From Chrysochromulina parva (taxonomy: Eukaryota > Haptophyta > Prymnesiales > Chrysochromulinaceae), in assembly GCA_002887195.1 (NCBI GenBank), contig PJAB01000011.1:1-64000 (forward strand): a DNA stretch of 64,000 nucleotides, in the 5' to 3' direction. Position numbers and translations under genes: made by a program. Position 1 is the stretch's first letter, and every line of letters starts with the position of its first letter. The notes under the pieces were generated by a model. The model was given only the letters and a program-made list of their open reading frames with translations. It was not told the DNA's origin and did not search any database. This document shows, piece by piece, positions 45,408 through 55,000 of the stretch.

Positions 45408-48062
45408 TCAAAACTTGAGGGGCGTCGACAGATAGGACGTTGTAGGCCGATACTTTTGCGGCCCGGGGCCCTTTGTGGATTTGGTGTAAACCATGGGGCT
45501 GAATTCGTCCTTGCCGTCGACGGGAATGAAGCGATCCGCCTTGTTGAAGCGCTGGGAAATGCCGACGCCGTCAGCGAGGTTGCGGTGATTCCTTAAGCTT
45601 GTCTGCACGCTGCCCGGATTGTATGAATACACGCCTGGGAAGCGCGAAGGATGCGTGTAACTCAACCGAACTGCAGGCGCAGTGCCTGGCTTGCCCTCAT
45701 TTGCCTTTTGCTGCCGAAACACTTCGGCGTAGGTTGAAGAAGCGAACGAGAAGCAGGGCGCAGATTGATACCGCGTCAGCCCCATGGTGCGCTCTGAGAC
45801 GGCCGTGTCAGCTGGGCCGGGCTTCGACAGAGTCTCCTTGTCGGCAAGACTTGGCACGAGCTTGCCCATAGACCAGCTGGGCTCCCTTGGGAATTTGCTA
45901 CTCTTGCTCATGTAGGTGCGACTCCCAAGCTCTGCTTTAGCTGTGCCTGGTCCTGGGGAAATTTGGCCGACGAGCTCGACCATGAGTGACTTATCAAGGA
46001 CGCGCGGCAAGGCGAATTCGCTGGTCCTGCCCATCGAAAATGCGGGCGGAGCCGGCTTGGTGCCGACGCGCGCAAATTTGCCACCTGGCCCGAGGTTGCC
46101 CATCGAATAAAATCGGTTGTCGTACTGCGTTGGGCCTGGCTCTGCTTGTTTCTCGATCTCACTCATCGTAGGTCTCGGTACGCCGCCGTTGCCGCGTAGC
46201 TGCTCCGCTTCCAACTGGTACTTGAGCGCCTTCCGGTCGTCCGACATCTTCTGAAGCATCTTCTGCTGTGCCTTAAACTTGTCATCCCTCACCTGGATTT
46301 CGTCACGCAACTTCTGCTCTTGGTACTCGCGCTTCCGCTGCACGCGAAGCATCTTTTCCTCGAACTCTTCGTCCCTGAGTCGCCGCGTTTCACGTTCGTC
46401 TAGAAGCTTGGCTTCCTGGCCAACGAGGTATGATTGCCGCTTGAGCTCCTTCAGTTCAGCCTGCTCGACCAGTTTCTTGGCCTCCTTTTCTCGAGTGGCG
46501 TGCGTTGACTCCATGGCAGCCACTACCATCCTGGCATGCTCTGCACTGGCCTTCTGCTTCTGCGCTATCAGCTCTTCCTTCGCCGCGTAATTGGCCCCTT
46601 TTCGCTCGATCCTCTTCATGGTCTCTTCTGCTTCCTGCTGTTGCTTCCGATCGACCTCGCATACTGCCGCGTCGATGAGATGCTGCTTTGCAATGCTCGC
46701 CTTCACCGCGGCTTGCGTCACCCCTTCCCGAAGTTGGCGGTATGCCTCCGCCTGTTTCTGCTTAGCATCCATCTGTTTAAGCAACTTCTCGTTGCGCGCC
46801 GCCAGCGAGGACTCCTTGAAATTGTATGCCGCTTCAGCCACCCGGGCCTTGATGGCCAGCTTATTCCTCCTATCCAGCGCCTCTGCCGATCGTGATGCCT
46901 CCAGCTTAGCGGTTCGACGCGCCTCGTGCGCGGCATGCGCCGCTTCCATCTCCTTCTGTTGTGCAGCGGCAGCATCTTTCTGAGCCTGAACGCGTTGTTT
47001 GCGCTCCTCCGCCGCTTTTCTATCTTCGTCGAGCTTTGCTTGGCGCTGTTTGGCCTGCTCCACCTCGACGACCGCTCGCCGCTGCTGGGCCTCAGCGTCG
47101 CGCCTGAATGCTTCTTCTGCGGCTTTTGCTGTCTGATCACGCCGCTCCTCGGTGAGGCGCATCTGCTTCTTGTAGAGCGCCTCCGACTTTGCTGCCCTCC
47201 GCCTCTTCTCCTCAAGCAGTGAGCTCTGATTCGCTGCTTCCTCCGCTGTAAGCGGCTCGTCGGAGCCCGCGCCCTCACCTATCAGCTTCCGGCGCGCCGC
47301 AATCACGTCTGTGAGCTTTGCAATCCGCCGCTCCTCGAAGCGGTTGAAGCGAGCCTGCTGGTGGTGAGGAGCGAGCTTGATCGCTAAATCGGCAGGAGCA
47401 AAATCCGCGAGCTTGCGCGGAACCAGTTCGTGGGGCTCAATGCCCTCCTCGGCGCAGGCCTCGAGGGTTCGCGGCGTGAGTCGCTTCAATCCAGCGACAC
47501 CCTCGTCGGAGAGGAGGTGGATGAGCTCGTTCTCCTTCATATCGATGAGTGGGGCCTCGCCAACCTCGCCTGACCCTGGTGACTCTGGTGGTGAGTTGCC
47601 GTACAGCGAGTCCTGTGACGCGAGTTGCTTCGTGCCTGGCGTTCGGTGATGCTCAGCTTCAGCAAACGTAGCATCGGGCGTGAGCATCTGTGACTGAAGC
47701 GCTCCTTCATTAGATACAACCACTGGCATCGGAGAATCCGCAGGCAACATCAGCGGAGGCTCGGTAACGGCTAGAACGTGCGAAGGTGTGCCAGCCTCCG
47801 TCGTGACTGTGGATTCTGGTGGGTCGGATGGCTGCTCCGTCGGGTGAGCAGGCGGACGCTCGGCGGAAGAGGGCGTCGCTGGCGCGTCACCCTCCGTCTT
47901 GGACTCGGTGGCCTCGCCCTCGGAAGTCTCTACTGCGGGCCCGTCAGGTTCCACAGTTTTTGCAGGCTCCCGTGCCGCACTAAGCTCTGCGATGGGCTCT
48001 GGCACTGCAGATTCGACGGGCTCCGCCACAGGCTCCGGCGCGTTGGCCTCGGCCTCGGCCAT
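45408..48062 (-). CDS. Coiled-coil protein with C-terminal SHIPPO (sperm-tail PG-rich) repeats
   Basis: 884 residues, ATG 48060-48062. The N-terminus (about 1-160) is acidic, Pro/Glu/Thr-rich and disordered. Residues about 180-260 form a helical module (ELIHLLSDEGVAGLKRL, then EEGIEPHELVPRKL). A long Glu/Lys/Arg/Ala coiled coil spans about 260-640. The C-terminal ~240 residues hold degenerate SHIPPO/STPGR motifs: ISPGPGTAKAE (coded near 45950), LSKPGPADTA (near 45815) and KGPGPQKYRP (near 45455), separated by SMG-x-type segments as in microtubule-inner or flagellum-associated proteins. I infer an axonemal or other stable-microtubule protein. The gene is not near its neighbours in function except the PKD2-like channel. 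The exact repeat number is uncertain because the motifs are worn. Confidence 0.85.
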   Translation of the reverse strand: MAEAEANAPEPVAEPVESAVPEPIAELSAAREPAKTVEPDGPAVETSEGEATESKTEGDAPATPSSAERPPAHPTEQPSDPPESTVTTEAGTPSHVLAVTEPPLMLPADSPMPVVVSNEGALQSQMLTPDATFAEAEHHRTPGTKQLASQDSLYGNSPPESPGSGEVGEAPLIDMKENELIHLLSDEGVAGLKRLTPRTLEACAEEGIEPHELVPRKLADFAPADLAIKLAPHHQQARFNRFEERRIAKLTDVIAARRKLIGEGAGSDEPLTAEEAANQSSLLEEKRRRAAKSEALYKKQMRLTEERRDQTAKAAEEAFRRDAEAQQRRAVVEVEQAKQRQAKLDEDRKAAEERKQRVQAQKDAAAAQQKEMEAAHAAHEARRTAKLEASRSAEALDRRNKLAIKARVAEAAYNFKESSLAARNEKLLKQMDAKQKQAEAYRQLREGVTQAAVKASIAKQHLIDAAVCEVDRKQQQEAEETMKRIERKGANYAAKEELIAQKQKASAEHARMVVAAMESTHATREKEAKKLVEQAELKELKRQSYLVGQEAKLLDERETRRLRDEEFEEKMLRVQRKREYQEQKLRDEIQVRDDKFKAQQKMLQKMSDDRKALKYQLEAEQLRGNGGVPRPTMSEIEKQAEPGPTQYDNRFYSMGNLGPGGKFARVGTKPAPPAFSMGRTSEFALPRVLDKSLMVELVGQISPGPGTAKAELGSRTYMSKSSKFPREPSWSMGKLVPSLADKETLSKPGPADTAVSERTMGLTRYQSAPCFSFASSTYAEVFRQQKANEGKPGTAPAVRLSYTHPSRFPGVYSYNPGSVQTSLRNHRNLADGVGISQRFNKADRFIPVDGKDEFSPMVYTKSTKGPGPQKYRPTTSYLSTPLKF

Positions 48063-48968
48063 GCCCTCTGAAACTTGAAACGGGCTTTGTTCGAGTTCAG
48101 CGAAATGCAGGGGCCACGCCGCGGCGCGGCGCGCGCTTACCGCGAGGCGAGCTTACCGCTGAGCTACAAGTACCGCGGCGCCAAGGTGGGCTTCCGTTCC
48201 GCGTATCAGGACACTCACGGACAGACACACACACACAAGCCCCGGAGAGGCGTGCGGGGGCGGCGTTCACAAACAGTCAAACTCAGTCAAACACAAAGGC
48301 AGCAGACACTCGCGGATCCGGAGCGGGGGAGCGGGGGTACCGAGGCATGCTCCAGTAGGTGGGCACCGCGAGAGTCGAACCACTGTCTCGCTCTCGCGTC
48401 GGTGTACGGCTGAACGGCTCCTGTGACGCACGCCGGGTCTCGTGTTGTAGTCTTTCAGACCGTGTTGTAGCTATTTAGTACTTAATTTAGTACCGGGAAC
48501 CCCGTGGAGCCGTGAAGGGTGAAGGCTGAAGCGTGGTACAACTTGCAATGTTCCCGATGGATGATGGACTGTTAAGCACTGATTAGAAACAATCAGGAGC
48601 GCTTTCCGTAAGCACAAATGACACAAGAGTTCAAGCTTCAACACTGTGCGCCGGCCCTGGTTGGCTTTGGCCTTTGCAGATTGCTGAGAGATGCTCGTCT
48701 CGAACGATTGCTACCCGGCTTGCTCCGAACCGGGAAGTGCCTTTCCAGTTTTCTAACGTAATAAGCACAATAAACGTACACGGCGAAGCCGAATGTCCGA
48801 ATAATCTGTGCTGCCCGTGATGCCACTCCTGCACGATACAGCCAAGATACAGCACGATACAAGCCCGAGAGCCGCAAACGCCACGGACAATGTGAAGACG
48901 GTCGCCGGCGTCGCCCCCTGGCTTCGCTCGGTTCGAGTCATGTTGCAGCTGTGAGAGAAGTGGGCCCA
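48063..48968. other. Long intergenic region upstream of the SHIPPO gene
   Basis: 906 bp between two minus-strand genes. It contains a CA microsatellite (about 48225-48237), a TAGTACTTAATTTAGTACC near-palindrome (48476-48494) and a T-arm-like word at 48365-48378 that does not fold into a tRNA. No coding gene is supported. Confidence 0.5.
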
Positions 48969-50969
48969 TCATAGAATCGTCCGGAGTGCGCAGGCCGACG
49001 CCGTGCGCGCATATCGGCCTAAGTGCACCGCGCGCGTGGAACCCATAGAATTCGCCAACCAAGACGGCTGCTTAGTCGGCGCCCGGCCACTAGTAGCTGC
49101 CTCGACGCAGCCCGCCAAGTTGGCGAAGCGGAGCCGGCGGCCAACCAGCCCTGGCCCGTAGTGCGCATACTTGGCCGAGTTGGTGATGATGGTCCGGGCA
49201 CTCGGCGGGACGACCGGCTCCGTGAGCATGCACCAGCAAGTATCGGTGACGAGCGTGGCGCCGAAAGCTTCGATCGGCTGCACGTATCCCCGCCGTCGGG
49301 CCTCCTCCAGGGTCGCTCGCCCGAGAGTCAGGACCAAGCTCACGCCCTCGTGCCGCGGCTGCAGGCTCGACGCGAGCATCTCGGCGAGCCGTGCACACTC
49401 CTCCACGGAGAAGTGAGGGTTCCCAAGGGCCACCAGCTCGATGGCTTGGCCTTCCACTACGCTCCCCGTCAGGCCACCTGTCTTGTCCGTCAAAGCAGCG
49501 GCGCTCTCCGTCTCCGTCGCGTGGCCGTTGAGCGTCGCGTACACTCGGACCATATCATCGAGCGACAGCGTGATCTGCGCCACATCAAGCTGGTCCATGG
49601 TCGCTTGGTCCACTTGGTCCACGGCATGCGCCATGCTGCCCGTGCTCAGCCCAAGCGCCGCCTTGAGCGTGGGAGCCTCCGGCGTGATGCCCGCGAGGTG
49701 GAAGAGGGCGACAGAGGCAGTGGTCCCGAAAGCAGCGGAGAAAGCCTTGAGATCGTCGCGGCTGGGCGTCACCCGCTCGAGGCCGGTGAGCACCGGTACC
49801 CTTGAGGCCGCTTTCAGACCCACCAGGTAGCCCAGTGTTGGCCAGAAGGCGTCGTCGAGTGAACCGCCTACGCCAAGCACGCGCGCCTGCAGGCACGGAT
49901 CAAGCCGCAGCACGAGGCGCGCGCGCCGGCCGGCATCGAGATGGCAGCCCGCCGCGGGCGCGCGCCCAGTCAGCGCGATGCATGCGTCGAGGAAGTCGGC
50001 GTACTTTTGGGTGCGCGCGCCCAGGCACGAGTTCGCATACACCACCGCGTTCGATTCACCCCATCCGATGTTCTCGCCGGCGCACGGCGCGCTCTCGAGC
50101 AGGTACGGCGCGCAGGTGAAGCTCGCCTGTGCCCCGAGCGCCACGTACGCATCGCCCAGGGCGCTCGCCGGCTCGCCGAGCACCGGCGACACACCAAGCG
50201 CCCGCCATCGCCTCTGATCGACCGAGATGGCGTTGAGAGTGGTGGGCACTTTGAAGCGCCCTTGCCACGCGAGGAGTTGCTGGGCGAAGCGCAGGCTCGC
50301 TGGCCCTATGTATGTGCAGCCGTCGATGTGCACCTGCGTCACGTCGAGCAGCTCGCGCACGCCCTGCAGCCGGGCGACACGAAGTAGGATGCGCATCGCC
50401 ACCTGCGCCGCAGCGCCGTGCGCACCCCCAAGGGTTGCTAAGTCGTCGGAGCGCAGCTGCATATGCTCCGCGAGCTCGGCGTCGGACACGCGCGATGGCG
50501 TGTGTGCATCGCCTGCGCTGCCGCTGTCAGTTGCCACGTCATCGCTCAGATGCACGGATCCGTCGGCGCCGATTCGGGCGTGCGCGCTGCTGCAGGCATA
50601 CGCAAAGTCGGCCTCGCTCAGCCGAACGATTGGGAGCGAGCGACTGAAGAGTTCCTCGCCTACGATGACTCCGAGCGGGATGATCTCGTCGCTCTGCGAC
50701 AGCAGCACTGCCGACGGTGCCTTTCCACCGAGCAACAGCTCGAGCACAACTTGGCTGCCGGTGCAAGAGCCTCGCCCGCTTGGCAGCGCGAGCACCTTTC
50801 CGGCGACGCTCTGACCGCAAAGAGGATGCGACTGATCTATGACAGTGCCATCCGTGGGGTCGATGCCACCCCAGAACGATAGCCCGACGTTCGCAGCAAG
50901 CACGGCGCCGGAGCCATTGCCGGGCACGAGCGGTGTGCCGCGCACGAGCGGTGGGCCGCGACACAACAT
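48969..50969 (-). CDS. Aconitase X (AcnX), swivel and catalytic domains fused; probable cis-3-hydroxyproline dehydratase type
   Basis: 666 residues from ATG 50967-50969; the frame extends one codon further only as TTG. The N-terminal swivel domain (formerly DUF126, about residues 10-150) carries LPSGRGSCTGSQVVLELL with the conserved GRGSC (Ser68). The large AcnX domain (formerly DUF521) starts near 165 and shows LGGAHGAAAQVAMRIL, VHIDGCTYIG, IGWGESNAVVYANSCLGART, ALTGRAPAAGCHLD and, near the end, NSAKYAHYGPGL. In bacteria and archaea the two domains can be separate subunits; here they are one chain. Characterised members dehydrate cis-3-hydroxy-L-proline or mevalonate 5-phosphate. Substrate cannot be fixed from sequence alone, but proline metabolism is the likelier reading in a eukaryote. 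It may be a transferred gene. It is head-to-head with the small gene at 51084. Confidence 0.92.
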   Translation of the reverse strand: MLCRGPPLVRGTPLVPGNGSGAVLAANVGLSFWGGIDPTDGTVIDQSHPLCGQSVAGKVLALPSGRGSCTGSQVVLELLLGGKAPSAVLLSQSDEIIPLGVIVGEELFSRSLPIVRLSEADFAYACSSAHARIGADGSVHLSDDVATDSGSAGDAHTPSRVSDAELAEHMQLRSDDLATLGGAHGAAAQVAMRILLRVARLQGVRELLDVTQVHIDGCTYIGPASLRFAQQLLAWQGRFKVPTTLNAISVDQRRWRALGVSPVLGEPASALGDAYVALGAQASFTCAPYLLESAPCAGENIGWGESNAVVYANSCLGARTQKYADFLDACIALTGRAPAAGCHLDAGRRARLVLRLDPCLQARVLGVGGSLDDAFWPTLGYLVGLKAASRVPVLTGLERVTPSRDDLKAFSAAFGTTASVALFHLAGITPEAPTLKAALGLSTGSMAHAVDQVDQATMDQLDVAQITLSLDDMVRVYATLNGHATETESAAALTDKTGGLTGSVVEGQAIELVALGNPHFSVEECARLAEMLASSLQPRHEGVSLVLTLGRATLEEARRRGYVQPIEAFGATLVTDTCWCMLTEPVVPPSARTIITNSAKYAHYGPGLVGRRLRFANLAGCVEAATSGRAPTKQPSWLANSMGSTRAVHLGRYARTASACALRTIL

Positions 50970-51083
50970 CAAGAGTGGTGTGAACAGGACCTCTTTCCAA
51001 AACAGGAAAGGCAGGGGTGGCTTTGCTGCAGTACGCCTCTTTGGCGGCGCGCGGTGGCTTCATCTTGCCGCGTACGCAGCAGG
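50970..51083. promoter_or_regulatory. Short divergent promoter between AcnX and the SnoaL-like gene
   Basis: Only 114 bp between outward-facing ATGs, the tightest head-to-head pair in the window, so shared regulation is plausible. No TATA box is visible. Confidence 0.45.
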
Positions 51084-51494
51084 ATGGGCGCAAATCAGAG
51101 CGTTTGCGGCCCCTGTGCGTCCACCCGCACCGGGAAGGCGGGCGAAAGGCAGACGGACCCCGCGCTCGCCACTGTTGCTGCGTGGATTCGGGCACGTGAG
51201 GTCGGCAATGTTGAGGAGGCAGCCGCACTCTGCCACCAGGACTTCGTCTTCTCATCGCCACAGCTGTCGCTCACTGGCCTTGACAAGGCCAAGGCGCGCT
51301 TGTTTGCCCAGGTCGCACCCGAGCCGGAGGCGATCCTCATGCCACTGCGGCTGACGAGCGAGGGCGTTGTTTATCGTGAGATCAGCTTCAAGGTGGGTTA
51401 CCAGAGGCTGGCGATTCGGCAGGAGTGGACGCTCATCTGGGATGAGCAGAGCAAGCGCGCGCTCATCGGCTCCGTCTCTGCGACACGCGTGTAG
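51084..51494 (+). CDS. Small SnoaL/NTF2-like protein with N-terminal acylation motif
   Basis: 136 residues from ATG 51084. The start is chosen because MGANQSVCGPC matches an N-myristoylation motif (Gly2, Ser6) with Cys8 and Cys11 as possible palmitoylation sites; an upstream ATG at 51054 would bury it. Residues about 25-135 look like a SnoaL/NTF2-like cone fold: an amphipathic helix (PALATVAAWIRAREVGNVEE), then DFVFSSPQLSLTGLDKAKARL, then beta strands YREISFKVGYQRLAIRQEW and RALIGSVSATRV. Such folds bind small hydrophobic ligands or act as isomerases or cyclases. The acyl motif suggests a membrane-bound, perhaps flagellar, version. No catalytic residues can be assigned. Confidence 0.68.
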   Translation: MGANQSVCGPCASTRTGKAGERQTDPALATVAAWIRAREVGNVEEAAALCHQDFVFSSPQLSLTGLDKAKARLFAQVAPEPEAILMPLRLTSEGVVYREISFKVGYQRLAIRQEWTLIWDEQSKRALIGSVSATRV

Positions 51495-52097
51495 AGGGCC
51501 GCGACCTAGTACGTGGATGGGCAACATGGAGGCCCTCGTACATTACGTACACGACGCAGCCAGAGCTGCCGGGCGCCGGATGCTTGCCTGCCGTGTGGGT
51601 GCGTCCCTCGAAGTGCGAGAGGCTTACATAGCAGAACCCACTCTGAGGTTCGGCGCCCGTCCCCACCTGCAATGACAATATTCGTGTTGTGTGCATGAAA
51701 TTGTGCACATCACGCACGCGTCTTGTTCGCATATTGTGCCTGCCGTGCTCTCGTGATACGTCTCGTAGTAGCTAGTACATGAAATTTTAAAATACCTTGC
51801 ATGCTGGTCCAGTGGAAAATCTACACAGGGGCGCTCTCAGCCGCGTATCAACAAGTACGTATCGCGGCGAGCTGCGCGAGAAGCCGAGAACCGCCGAGCA
51901 GGATCGCCGGTAGCCGTCCCCCCCGAGACGGTATTGTGGTGGGCGCGTGTGTTTGGCCGCGTAACAACTGGCTGACTGACTTCCCCCCCAGGGCGCAGCC
52001 CTAGTGCTGCACCGCGACACGCCGAACGCCGAACTCGTTTAGGGAAACAGGTCGAGAAAATTTCGCCTCAAGTACCGGTTTATGAAGATCTAAAGCC
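51495..52097. other. Intergenic region upstream of the second filamin-repeat gene
   Basis: 603 bp between plus-strand genes, AT-richer at about 51670-51800, where an imperfect palindrome TGTGCATGAAATTGTGCACA lies (about 51690-51709). No gene is supported. Confidence 0.5.
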
Positions 52098-55000
52098 ATG
52101 GCGGCTCGGCTGCACTGGACCTGGCCAGCGAAGTCCATAATGGCGCGCGGTCCTGCGGTTGAGCTCGCGATCGTCGCCGGAAACCCTTCCGACAACCATT
52201 GGTTTGAATTGGCACCCATCCGACCACCAAGCCAGGCACACCTTCCGACAAGCAAGATTTGGACTAATGTTACCACTAGCTTTGATTCTTCCGATGTGAC
52301 CTTCAGCATGACGCTCGTGCGGCGCGAGCTCCGGTCCGACCTGGGCGTTCCGAAGGCGAAAGTGGGATTTGAATTTATACCGCAACCTCCAAACGTGGAG
52401 CGGCCCGATGGCAGCATCCGCGTGCAGGTGACCGGGCTGACCTGCGCCGGCAAGTACTGGCTGAAGATTTTGGGGGATGGCTCTCCAATTGTTGGCTCGC
52501 CGTACGTGGTGACCGTCGCGCCAGGGCCGGCCACAGAGCTACGGGCCGTGCCCAACCAGCCCGCTTACCGACCGCCCAAGAAGGCCGAAATCGCGAGCGT
52601 CGAAGAGGCGGGCGCCCGCGGCGCGCAGTTGACGATGGAGCCCGCCAAAGTCCTGCTGAACGCGGGTGAGGAGCTGCAGTTGCAGATCGCCTCCTTCGAT
52701 TGCTTCGGCAACAAGTGCTTACGGGGCGGCGCGTTCATTGAGGTGCGGCTGCGCAACACCGACGCCGTGCGCTGCACGCTCAAGGACCGCGCGGACGGCA
52801 CGTATGCGATAGCGATGCGTAGCGCGAGCCTCGGCACACACCCGTGCCGAATCACATTGCTTCAACGGCCGGGTGACACGCCACTCCAACCGCCGGGCGC
52901 GGACGGGCGCTCCTCGCCCGGGCGCTCCTCGCCCGGCCGCCGCTGTCCGACGACGCTCGTCTCGGAGCCGAGCCTCGTGCACGACTTGTGCCTTGATCTG
53001 CTCTGCGAGCCGGCGCTCGCGAGCTGTGACGCCGTCGAGCTCGTTGGCTTCCCAAAGACGCTCGATGCGGGGCAGCCGGTGACCTTTGAGATCCATGGAT
53101 ATGACACGTGTGGCCATCCGGCGCGCCTTCCGCCGCGCTCCGAGTGGCGCATGCGGCTCACGCGCCGCGGCAAGATCGTCTCTGACGCGGATACGGTCGG
53201 CACCGACGCCTCTGCAGACGCACGCGTCAGCGCACCAACTGCTTGGCTCGTGACCGACCTTGGCGGGGACACGCGCTGGAGGGTTCATATGATGTGCGAG
53301 CGTGCGGGGGGCTATGATGCGAGCTTGTACTTTGTCGACCTGGACTCGCCCCCTCCAAGGGCAGGAGCCGCTACGCCACCGCCGGCTTCGTCGCTGCCGC
53401 CCTCCCCCTTGCCCTCACCATCCGTGCCGCCGCAGTCGCCGCTGTCGCCACGCCGCACCGTCACGTTTGCCATGGATACGGCCTCATCGTCGCGCCCCCC
53501 GCGTACGTGGCGCCTCGACGTGCTCCCGGGTCCATTATGCATCCAACGCTGCGACCTGCGCGGCCGTGGCATGCTGCAGGCGGTTGCAGGCCAGCCCACG
53601 CGCATCTTGCTTGGATTGCGCGACCGCTTCAGCAACCCGACGATTGAGCTGCCGCCTGAAGATGTCGGCCGTAAGCTACGGCTCGAGGCGCAGTACGTGG
53701 AGGAGGAGGCTGCAACCCCCGCGTCGTCTCCGCGCCTCGGCCGCGGCGGCAGCACCCCGCGCGATTTGCCGCGACGCGCGTCGTCGCCAGGCGGCTCGCC
53801 GGCTCGCAACAGGGCCGGGCGCAGCGGCCAATCGCCTGCGCGTGGCCTCTCTCCGGCCAAGTCTCCACGTGGCATGGGCGGCGACGCCGGCGCGGTCAGC
53901 TCATTCGGCTCTGCCTTCGGGCGCCAGCTCGGTGCGCCTCGCGAGGTGGCGTTCACCATCGAGCGCGGCAGCGACCCCGGTACGTACGACGTGCGCTATA
54001 CGCTCCACCAGACGGGCGCCGCTCGGCTGACGGGCACGTACCACAACGGGCACCAGGAGGTGCCGCTGCATGTGCCCCGACAGTTCCTTACGGTGGTGGC
54101 GGGCACCTGGGATATTGGACGGTGCAAGCTGGTGCACGCCTTTGATGACGGGGCGCCGCCGCCGGTCATTGCGGCAGGCTTTACGTGGCGTGCTCGCCTG
54201 CTGCTGCGCGACGCGCACAACAATCCGGTGCCGCTCGCGGCCTCCGTCGTCGTCAAGGCCAAGTGGGTGCTGGTCAAGGACCCATTAGATGAGGTCACGC
54301 CCGTGTCGGCGGTGGCGACGATCGCCCACCTCGATGAGCCAGGCCCCGAGGCGATCGAGAAGGAAGAGTTGCGCACGACGCCTCCGGAGCCGTTGGTACC
54401 GATCACCGCTGGCGTTGGGCTGCACGATGCCTTTATGAGTGACATCGTCCCACTCAGAAAGGCAAGGACTGCTCTGACGTCACCTCGTCGCGGCCTTCGG
54501 AATGTGTCGACCATTCTTGCCACGATGGACGAAGCACGAGTGCCGCGCACGCGCGACGACGAAGTCGACCTCGAGTCACGCCCAATGACGGCTGGCAATT
54601 ACAAGCTCTCTCTGAGCGTCGACGGGCAACTTTTCGTCGTCCACTTCACCCTGCAGGTGAAGGCGAGCTTGCCGTCCGCCGAACGGTCGCGCGCCGTCGC
54701 GACGTCCCCGCTCGATGGCGCGACTCTTCGCGTCCTTCAGCCGACGACCTTCCCGATCGCCATCCGCGACGCCGTCGGCAATGCATGCGTGGACCTGTCG
54801 GGCATGCATTTGAGCGTCGACCCACCGGGCGCGCTGCTCATGGAGCTAAAGCAGCCTCTACCGCCCACGCCGGGCGAGGCGCGCATCAACCCCGTCACGG
54901 GGACCATCCAGTCCGAGGCGCTCGCGCGTCTGACGCTCAACGCCCAGGCGACGGGCTACTGCGAGTTGCACCTGGCAGCGTGCGGCAAGCCGTTCCCGGG

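Noticed and set aside
48349..48420. tRNA-like sequence with a GGTTCGACTC T-loop word on the minus strand
   Set aside because: The bases flanking the loop do not form a T stem, and no acceptor or anticodon arms could be paired.
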